Under the pieces are notes generated by a model, which searched no databases, was not told the DNA's origin, and saw only the letters and a program-made list of their open reading frames with translations. The position numbers and the translations under genes were made by a program. A stretch of 39,760 nt of DNA from Acidobacteriaceae bacterium (lineage in GTDB: Bacteria > Acidobacteriota > Terriglobia > Terriglobales > Acidobacteriaceae): NCBI GenBank assembly GCA_003134815.1, contig PLCO01000054.1, positions 1-39,760 on the forward strand, in the 5' to 3' direction. Below are positions 34,570-39,760 of the stretch, in pieces; positions within the stretch are counted from its first letter, which is position 1, and each line of letters begins with the position of its first letter.

Positions 34570-35289
34570 TTAGTCGTCCTGTTCGAGTGATTCCTTGAGG
34601 TCCTGGAGAGTTAGAAGGGTGCCGAGGAGGGTTTTGCCGTCTTCCTCGTCGTCGTCATCATCGTCATCATCATCCTCATCGTCGTTAGGGTCGTCGAAGC
34701 GGTGCATGAAGGCTTCGCGGTCGACAATTTCTCCCTCTGCGTTTGTGCCATCCCACCTGACGAGGGCGAGTTTGTCTTTGCCCGTGACGGACTGGCCGGT
34801 TTCCGTGGGCTCGTCGGCTTCTGGATCCTCGGCAGCGCGCGGTTTACGCCCGATCAGGACGTCGAAAGCGACGTTGCGGCCGCATGATCCGGGGTGTTCG
34901 CATCCGTTCTGGCAGTCGGTAAAGGGATCGCAGACTGTGAGCACGGGAGCGAGCTCGAGGCCCTGCTTGTTGCGCGTGACGGATAAGACCGACTTTGGGT
35001 CCAACTCCGGCTTGCGCAGAAGATTGTTGGTAGCGATCTGAAGTCCCCAGAGCAACTGAGCCGTCTGTTTTGAGTCGATGCGGGAGCTGAGAATAGCTTC
35101 GAAGACCTTCCCCAGCGATTCCTGAATGGCGACGGCGTCCTCAGGAACGGGGAGCGTGACGTCGTCCATGATGCCGAGTTTGGTGGTTGAATGGAGCCGG
35201 GCGTGATAGTAGCAAAAGGCGTGGCCACGCAGGGCAGGGGATTTGCAGCGCTTTCCGCCGGGTTTGATGTGACGACACGCCAGATACAT
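34570..35289 (-). CDS. Cys-zinc hypothetical protein with Asp-rich tail
   Basis: A 239-residue protein of unknown function. The N-terminus has C5, C15, C26 and H29 (CRHIKPGGKRCKSP; FCYYHARLH), a compact zinc-knuckle-like arrangement. The middle is helical (AILSSRIDSKQTAQLLWGLQIATN). A second Cys-containing patch (CDPFTDCQNGCEHPGSCG) follows, then a run of Asp (DDDDDDDDD) before the end. The acidic tail suggests a nucleic-acid-mimic or protein-binding role. ATG 35289 is preceded by a purine run of Gs instead of a normal Shine-Dalgarno site. I recall similar proteins as recurrent, often paralogous, in Acidobacteriota. Cytoplasmic, no signal. Confidence 0.75.
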   Translation of the reverse strand: MYLACRHIKPGGKRCKSPALRGHAFCYYHARLHSTTKLGIMDDVTLPVPEDAVAIQESLGKVFEAILSSRIDSKQTAQLLWGLQIATNNLLRKPELDPKSVLSVTRNKQGLELAPVLTVCDPFTDCQNGCEHPGSCGRNVAFDVLIGRKPRAAEDPEADEPTETGQSVTGKDKLALVRWDGTNAEGEIVDREAFMHRFDDPNDDEDDDDDDDDDEEDGKTLLGTLLTLQDLKESLEQDD

Positions 35290-35478
35290 CCCTACCCCCT
35301 CCCCCCCCCACCCATTTTTAGAGCTAAGTGCTGTTCAATGAATGGTTTGTACCTTTCACCAATTGCCGCAAGTGCTTGAAAACATTGAAGTTAAGTAGTC
35401 AAAGTATCCAGAATCAATGATTTAGAGATGCTTTTTCCCGGATTTGCGCCGGTTTTGGTGCAATCCCCGAGAAAAAGT
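35290..35478. promoter_or_regulatory. Upstream region with poly-G/poly-C run and AT-rich stretch
   Basis: On the minus strand this 189-base stretch runs from AT-rich sequence (around 35340-35440) into a run of nearly 20 guanine-dominated bases just before the ATG at 35289. It is probably the promoter and leader of the Cys-zinc gene. I cannot name a -35/-10 pair with confidence. Confidence 0.35.
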
Positions 35479-35529
35479 ATGGGCGGCCGCAGATGCTGGA
35501 ATCCCCGCCAGCGTCCGTGGGCCGCCCAT
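35470..35529 (-). terminator. Likely terminator, nested hairpin
   Basis: ATGGGCGGCC (35479-35488) and GGCCGCCCAT (35520-35529) form a perfect 10-bp stem. A second stem, GCTGG (35495-35499) with CCAGC (35508-35512), sits inside. On the minus strand the outer stem is followed by ACTTTTTCTC, so it could terminate transcripts from the methyltransferase gene that lies upstream in that direction. Confidence 0.6.
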
Positions 35530-35730
35530 CTTCCTTTGTTCAACTGAGAACAAGTCTAGCGAAACGGTGGAATTAATCGGCAAACTTGAGAAATATTTAT
35601 TTGGTTTGGAATGAGGGAGTTGGCGATGGATGTGGGGGTCGAGGGGGTTGACGGGAGCGAAGCGGGGTTAGCGGAGCTAGCGGAGTTGGCGGGGTTGGCG
35701 GGGCTGGCCTGCCGGGTTGGAGCGGAGCGG

Positions 35731-37479
35731 TCAGTCTTCGCCGGGGAGGAGCGGGAGGGTGAGGTTTTCGGCGGGAGCGGGGCGGCTGCGTGGGGCCTTC
35801 TTGAATGTGGCGTCGCGGCGATGGGCGGGGTAATCGGGCTGCTTTCCGTCCAGAATCTGCTGGATGGTGAGGATTTGGAGACGCGGCCAGGTGCTGCCGT
35901 CGGTAGATTTGTATAGCCCAGCCTCGGCGGCTTCACGCAACATCGGCTTGGTGGGTTCTTCGAAGCAGAGAAAGACCCCGATCTCGGCTTTTTCGCGCTC
36001 GAGGACGCCGCGCAGGTCGCGGACCTGGGAGACGGTGACGTGGCCGGCTTTGACCGAGAAAATGATTTGCTTGGATTTGCCGGAGTCGTCATCGTGGAAG
36101 TAGAGGCGACCGTCGATGCCGTGATCGGCGCCCTTCTTTTGGTCGGTGGGCCGTGCGCCGACTTGGCCGAGCGCCCACCACTGAAATTGGTATTTGTCTT
36201 CTTCGGCCAGTTGCGCCGCACCAGCGTAGTCGGTTGGCTCGCCGATTACGTCGTAGGTCGATTTGATCTCGGGGCCGAAGGCATCGGAGAGGCGCTTCTT
36301 GATGAGTCCAATGGCAAGGTGAGTAATGTCGATGCCGATCCAGCGCCGGTTGAGGCGTTGCGCGACTTGAACTGTGGTGCCGCAACCGCAGAAGGGGTCG
36401 AGGACAACGTCGCCTTCGTTGGAACTGGACCCGATGATTCTTTCCAGCAGTGCCTCTGGCTTTTGAGTTGGATAGCCGAGGTCTTCCTCTCCCCCTGTGC
36501 GATTGATATCGCCCCAGTCGTCCTGAAGCGCCACGCCGGGCATTTCGTCCGCGAACTGAATCAGCCGAGGCATCCCCGTTTCACGGTGGACGATATGACC
36601 CGATCGGTAGAAGGCCGTTATGTTCTCTCGAGAGTATGCCCAGTAGCGACCGTTGTAAGGTGGGACTCCCTTGTATTCCCAGCCGTCCTTAGGAGAAACG
36701 TATTCATTTTCAAGATCGGCGTCCCAACGTTCTTTTCGACCCTTCCGTCGCTTAACTCTCCAAAGGAACTCGGTATCTCCCCCGGGGCGGGCTGCTGTCA
36801 GGTCAGTCTCCTTGTAATAGCGGTCCTCTGCATTTTGATGTTTGTATTCGGAGGCCAGGTATTCCTCGGTGTAGGGCGTATACAAGACGTTCCAATTATT
36901 CGCTGAGGATTTCCCGTAAAACAGGAGCACATCTCTAACCCTCCCACAACGGCGCATGCCCTGCTTCACGTCGCTGTGTGCAGACGATCGGCGCCAGGAT
37001 ATCTCGTTTTGAAAGAACTGCGGCCCGAACACGGCATCCATCAAAATCTTGAGATAGTGGCTAGCGGTGGGGTCGCAGTGGAGGTAGATGGAGCCGGTTT
37101 GCTTGAGGACGCGGCGTAGCTCAACGAGGCGCGGGGCCATCATAGCGAGGTAGGCCATCATGTCGGAGTTGAAGAGGAAGGTTTTGAAGGCGCGGAGGGC
37201 GTCGGCGACGCGGCCGCCCTGCTCGACGATCATCTCGTAGGAGCGCTGGGCGTCGATGTTCCACTCCCACGTGTCCTCAAAGGCGTGAATCTGGGAGCTG
37301 GATTGGGAGCCGTCTTTCTCGGCGAAGAGGACGTTGTAGTCCTGGCGAGAATTGAAGGGCGGATCGAGGTAGACGAGATCGACGGACTCGTCTTTGACGT
37401 AGCGCTGGAGGACTTCGTAGTTGTCGCCGTAGTAGAGCTTGTTCTTTTCGGTGCTCACAGTTTGGGATGAGCGTAGCAC
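35731..37479 (-). CDS. DNA methyltransferase fused to PD-(D/E)XK-like nuclease domain
   Basis: The 582-residue protein is a DNA N6-adenine/N4-cytosine methyltransferase of beta-class order: catalytic DPPF at 39-42 first, then the S-adenosylmethionine motif DPFCGCGT at 361-368. The stretch between (about 160-335) is the likely target-recognition domain. After residue ~430 comes a separate domain with DHGIDGRLYF, QIIFSVKAG and VSQVRDLRGVLEREKAEIGVFL, a layout like Mrr-type restriction nucleases (D456, and S475-V-K477 in place of the usual Glu/Gln-x-Lys). It could be a one-gene restriction-modification enzyme or a methyltransferase with a DNA-binding tail. The start is GTG 37479; GTG 37458 is also possible. 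No partner restriction gene is seen. Confidence 0.88.
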   Translation of the reverse strand: MLRSSQTVSTEKNKLYYGDNYEVLQRYVKDESVDLVYLDPPFNSRQDYNVLFAEKDGSQSSSQIHAFEDTWEWNIDAQRSYEMIVEQGGRVADALRAFKTFLFNSDMMAYLAMMAPRLVELRRVLKQTGSIYLHCDPTASHYLKILMDAVFGPQFFQNEISWRRSSAHSDVKQGMRRCGRVRDVLLFYGKSSANNWNVLYTPYTEEYLASEYKHQNAEDRYYKETDLTAARPGGDTEFLWRVKRRKGRKERWDADLENEYVSPKDGWEYKGVPPYNGRYWAYSRENITAFYRSGHIVHRETGMPRLIQFADEMPGVALQDDWGDINRTGGEEDLGYPTQKPEALLERIIGSSSNEGDVVLDPFCGCGTTVQVAQRLNRRWIGIDITHLAIGLIKKRLSDAFGPEIKSTYDVIGEPTDYAGAAQLAEEDKYQFQWWALGQVGARPTDQKKGADHGIDGRLYFHDDDSGKSKQIIFSVKAGHVTVSQVRDLRGVLEREKAEIGVFLCFEEPTKPMLREAAEAGLYKSTDGSTWPRLQILTIQQILDGKQPDYPAHRRDATFKKAPRSRPAPAENLTLPLLPGED

Positions 37480-37516
37480 AGCGGAGACGGCGCGACGGAG
37501 GGGCGAACCTTAGGGG

Positions 37517-37876
37517 TCAAGGGGCAATGGCGTTGCGTGCGGCTTCTAGAACCATTTTCTCGGGTTTCTTCTCTTCTGCGTCTGTGTCGGGCCTGGCAGC
37601 TGAAGCAGGGCTCTCTGGAGGAAAAAGCGGCCGTTGCTCTGAGGGTGGTCTGCGGAAGACAACTGGTGAGCCGTTGATATAGCCGTGGTCACACGCATAC
37701 TTCCTCCCGCGGCCATGCGCATCGCCGCCGCAGCCCTTGCACCGACAAGTCCTCGACCGCTTGCGTTTTCCTCTCTCGTAGCACTGAGGCGTACAGTACT
37801 TTGCACGCGAGATCGGGCCAGCCGATCCGGTCGCAGAGGGAGTCTGATTCTTTCCTTCCAGCGTGCCGTCTGCCAT
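37517..37876 (-). CDS. Cys-rich small hypothetical protein
   Basis: A 119-residue basic protein with Cys at about 28, 32, 44, 46, 49 and 62 and the motif CRCKGCGGDAHGRGRKYACDHG. The Cys/His/Gly pattern suggests one zinc site and resembles short proteins seen on mobile elements, a resemblance from memory. The rest is Pro/Ala/Glu-rich and likely disordered. ATG 37876 has no Shine-Dalgarno site on the minus strand, so the gene is only moderately supported. It lies upstream of the methyltransferase on the same strand with a 37-base gap and might belong with it. Confidence 0.5.
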   Translation of the reverse strand: MADGTLEGKNQTPSATGSAGPISRAKYCTPQCYERGKRKRSRTCRCKGCGGDAHGRGRKYACDHGYINGSPVVFRRPPSEQRPLFPPESPASAARPDTDAEEKKPEKMVLEAARNAIAP

Positions 37877-37960
37877 AGATAAGGAGATATATCATCGCAG
37901 CCTGTGCGAAAGTGGCGTTTACCCTGGCCGACGCCTCGATAGAACAGATTTAGTAACGCT

Positions 37961-38030
37961 AAGTCGGCATGTCGGATGGAATTTTGAGCGCGGTTGCCGG
38001 AGGTGGGGTCGGGATTGGGGCGTGGTCGGC
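37961..38030. repeat. Dispersed repeat, copy A
   Basis: This ~65-base stretch, from AAGTCGGCATGTCGGATGGA to TTGGGGCGTGG, is repeated at 39136-39200 at roughly 85-90 percent identity in the same orientation. Both copies are noncoding and flank the tetrahaem cytochrome region. It looks like a dispersed intergenic element rather than a gene. Confidence 0.8.
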
Positions 38031-38230
38031 GCAAGAAGCGGGATAGGCTTGCTACGGAAACCGACTGCGCGCCGCGGCGGGATGCGGAACTTTCATCGTC
38101 CCAGCGAGGACGGGTCTTGGCGCGCGATGTTTTGGGGCCGTGCTTTGTTTTCGAGATTTTTGTGGGCGGGTGTGCGGCATGACTGAAGTCAAGCCCTGAT
38201 ACAAAGCCCGTCGGTTTGGGTTCGTGCTAT

Positions 38231-38259
38231 CCCCGGTCCCCAAAGGCGAGGGACCGGGG
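38231..38259. repeat. Perfect 10-bp hairpin, no T-run
   Basis: CCCCGGTCCC (38231-38240) and GGGACCGGGG (38250-38259) form a perfect stem with a 9-base loop (CAAAGGCGA). No T-run follows on either strand, so it is not a canonical terminator. It lies in a gene-free stretch (37877-38363) that also contains repeat copy A and nothing else that I can support. Confidence 0.8.
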
Positions 38260-38363
38260 GCACCCGGCACCCGGAGATCGCATTCCGGTGAAACGTGATG
38301 TGTATCACTGATTGCAGCCATCGCCGGTTCGATACTTGGAGACCGTACTCAGGAGGACTGTCG

Positions 38364-38765
38364 GTGAATAGTTTCTGTGCGCGCATGTTCGGTCTCACCC
38401 TGTTCGTTTTTCTCGTTTTGGCTATTGCCGTCCAACCTGCCATTGCTCAACAGGATCAAGCCACGCATATATTCCATCGGCTGATTCCAGCCGGGGATAC
38501 CTGTTCCACCTGCCACAAGGCGGTGTATGACCAATGGAAAGCCAGCCCGCATGCCGCCAACGGTGTCGAATGCACCGTGTGCCATGGCGAGACAACAGCA
38601 AAGGACTTCGCGGGCAAGCCGGGGTTAAGTACATGCGAGACCTGTCACACCGATCAGGTGGCACAACTCAAGTCCGATCCATTCATGAATGGCAAGACGT
38701 GTGTGAGCTGTCATCAAGCACACACCTTCGTGGAGCACAAGAAGGCGGCCCCGGCAGGCCAGTGA
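38364..38765 (+). CDS. Exported tetrahaem cytochrome c
   Basis: The 133-residue protein starts at GTG 38364 with a strong AGGAGG (38351-38356) 7 bases upstream. It has a signal peptide (RMFGLTLFVFLVLAIAV) and four haem motifs: CSTCH at 47-51, CTVCH at 70-74, CETCH at 91-95 and CVSCH at 113-117. Spaced histidines (HIFHRL, SPHAANG, HQAHTFVEHKK) offer bis-His ligation. It is a small periplasmic electron carrier like the tetrahaem STC/c554 type, possibly linked to nitrogen or sulfur compound reduction, but no partner reductase is present. It lies between the two dispersed repeats. Confidence 0.9.
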   Translation: MNSFCARMFGLTLFVFLVLAIAVQPAIAQQDQATHIFHRLIPAGDTCSTCHKAVYDQWKASPHAANGVECTVCHGETTAKDFAGKPGLSTCETCHTDQVAQLKSDPFMNGKTCVSCHQAHTFVEHKKAAPAGQ

Positions 38766-39135
38766 TAACAATTTCCAGGCGTGGCACTCTCGAACTGTCG
38801 GCCGGTGCATCCGCGCTCACCGCCCTCTAAAACGTGTCATCGCATGCCAAGGGAATGTATGACCGGTTGCCCTGAAAACCAGCGATCATGCGCCCGAAGA
38901 TTACGCCAAGCACGCGGATGCGCCGCAAGCGCGTTTGCCGCGACTGCGAATCGGAATCTTCCGAGGCTCCTCTTCAATTTGTCTGTTCTGTTTGGGCAAA
39001 CGCGGAACCATGCAGTCGCGCAGTTCACTCATTGGTGTGAATGTTACCAGTAATCCTGATTTGCGCGATAGCTGCTGGACGTCGACCATCGGGAAGTACC
39101 GCCGAATCCACGCTGCTCCTCGGATAGGTCCCATG
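38766..39135. other. Spacer after tetrahaem cytochrome, one weak open reading frame
   Basis: No well supported gene lies here. A 77-codon minus-strand frame (38901-39134) beginning MGPIRGAAWIRRYFP is open but lacks a Shine-Dalgarno site and a recognisable family. It stops being convincing at its Arg/Ala-rich end. Its start adjoins repeat copy B. It may be a remnant of a mobile gene. Confidence 0.3.
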
Positions 39136-39205
39136 AAGTCGGCTTGTCGGATGGAATCTTTAACCGCGGTTGCCGGAGGTGGGGGCGGGTTTGGGGCGTG
39201 GCGTG
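39136..39205. repeat. Dispersed repeat, copy B
   Basis: Second copy of the repeat at 37961-38030 (AAGTCGGCTTGTCGGATGGA to TTTGGGGCGTGG), direct orientation. Differences are scattered single bases, with a short divergent patch near TTTAACC. The start edge is the same in both copies. Confidence 0.8.
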
Positions 39206-39240
39206 ATCGGCGGCGGAAACGGCGTTTATCATTACCGATC

Positions 39241-39288
39241 GGTGAACCTTGTCAAGACAGTACCGGTGAACCTCGCGAGGACAGTACC
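39241..39288. repeat. 24-bp tandem duplication
   Basis: Two head-to-tail 24-base units, 39241-39264 and 39265-39288, both begin GGTGAACCT and end GACAGTACC. They match at 20 of 24 positions, with the changes confined to the middle. Multiple ordered end repeats of this size are typical of transposase-binding sites at insertion-sequence ends (for example IS21-like), but no transposase gene is visible here. Confidence 0.75.
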
Positions 39289-39341
39289 ATTTATGTGAGA
39301 GCTTTGCGGAGGACGGGGCTTCGGGCTGTCTGGCACAGCGT

Positions 39342-39572
39342 TTACCGGGCTGCGACGCCTTTCCTTTCCTGCCTCTCAAGCAGGCCCAACATGAGCTGCA
39401 AAGCCTGGCTTTCCTTCAGCATGTCGTCCCAACGATAGGCGAGCCTTGGCTTGTGACTAATCGTCAGGCATTCGGCCTCGAACTCAGACGCCATGGATTC
39501 GCAATGGAATTTGCGCAGTACCGTTTGCGCTATCAGAGTTTGGATTCTGGGTTTGCTGATGATGAGTTCCAT
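39342..39572 (-). CDS. Short hypothetical protein near the window end
   Basis: A 76-residue soluble protein starting at ATG 39572 with CGAGG 7 bases upstream. It is rich in charged helices (MASEFEAECLTISHKPRL; LQLMLGLLERQERKG). I do not recognise a family. It lies between the 24-bp tandem duplication and the right edge, where an insertion-sequence-like end is seen, so it may be an accessory gene of a mobile element. Support is modest. Confidence 0.45.
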   Translation of the reverse strand: MELIISKPRIQTLIAQTVLRKFHCESMASEFEAECLTISHKPRLAYRWDDMLKESQALQLMLGLLERQERKGVAAR

Positions 39573-39741
39573 AGTTTGACCTCGGCTGGTGCGCTCCGGA
39601 GCCCGAGTCGTGGCAGGGGGGTTCTTTCTCTGCCGGGTCCCGACAGAGGGAGTGCGTGAATGGGACTATATCAGCGTCCAGGATTGATCGGCTGTGTCCC
39701 GCGTCACCAACGTAATGTTGATTTTTGGCTATTTTGCTTTA

Positions 39742-39760
39742 GGGGCTGTCCTAGATAACT
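39742..39760. mobile_element. Possible insertion-sequence end, cut by window edge
   Basis: The terminal sequence GGGGCTGTCCTAGATAACT looks like the inverted terminal repeat of IS5/IS1182-type elements (GGGCTGTCC-type ends, recalled from family knowledge). The element body would lie beyond the window. Tentative. Confidence 0.3.

Noticed and set aside
38231..38259. Transcription terminator
   Set aside because: The stem is perfect, but there is no T-run on either strand.

Overview
The window looks like a chromosomal segment from a high-GC member of the Acidobacteriota, probably of the Terriglobales/Acidobacteriaceae kind. This rests on the gene repertoire: a tuf-rpmG-trpT-secE-nusG-rplK block, tandem DUF507 genes, many ASPIC/UnbV FG-GAP proteins, Tat-exported Gfo/Idh/MocA oxidoreductases and an Asp-tailed Cys-zinc hypothetical protein. 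No database search was possible, so the taxonomy is an inference.

Layout. (1) 1-2765: translation/transcription block with the 3' end of tuf, rpmG, tRNA-Trp, secE, nusG (with an unusual 118-residue N-terminal extension) and rplK, closed by a strong terminator. The expected rplA-rplJ-rplL-rpoBC genes do not follow. Four spacers of this block each carry a different low-complexity inverted repeat. (2) 2783-6769: a lower-GC exported hypothetical, recJ with odd low-complexity inserts, an acidic hypothetical and a small thioredoxin-like [2Fe-2S] ferredoxin. (3) 6842-10506: a large Tat-exported glycosidase-like protein, a DUF507 pair and tRNA-Glu. (4) 10658-13471: a small cytochrome c, and on the minus strand a NeuC-type epimerase plus DegT aminotransferase pair for a surface sugar. 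(5) 13526-28249: a nearly 15-kb co-directional cluster. It begins with a TPR/FG-GAP/UnbV protein overlapping an amidase. After a 175-bp gap comes a compact seven-gene run: type I-beta DAHP synthase, a beta-propeller monohaem cytochrome resembling the hydrazine synthase alpha-subunit fold, a CRTAC1-like FG-GAP/UnbV protein, a YncE-like propeller fused to a three-haem MauG/cytochrome-peroxidase-like domain, a two-component-regulator-type propeller, a Rid-family protein lacking the usual substrate arginine, and an orphan branched-chain-amino-acid-type binding protein. Several junctions are ATGA overlaps. (6) 28250-31286: an IS3-type transposase remnant, an outer-membrane-type protein and a GT-C-like membrane protein. 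(7) 31332-34566: a Gfo/Idh/MocA oxidoreductase divergent from ribonuclease J. (8) 34570-39760: accessory region with an Asp-tailed Cys-zinc protein, a DNA methyltransferase fused to a restriction-nuclease-like domain, a Cys-rich small protein, a tetrahaem cytochrome, a duplicated ~65-bp repeat and possible insertion-sequence ends.

The most promising candidate for an undescribed system is the 18569-28249 operon, possibly with 13526-18393. It ties one cytoplasmic enzyme of aromatic biosynthesis to an exported set of propellers, haem proteins and a binding protein. I infer a periplasmic redox or quinoprotein-like catabolic or sensing module for an unknown, perhaps aromatic or amide, substrate. 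No gene reveals the substrate.
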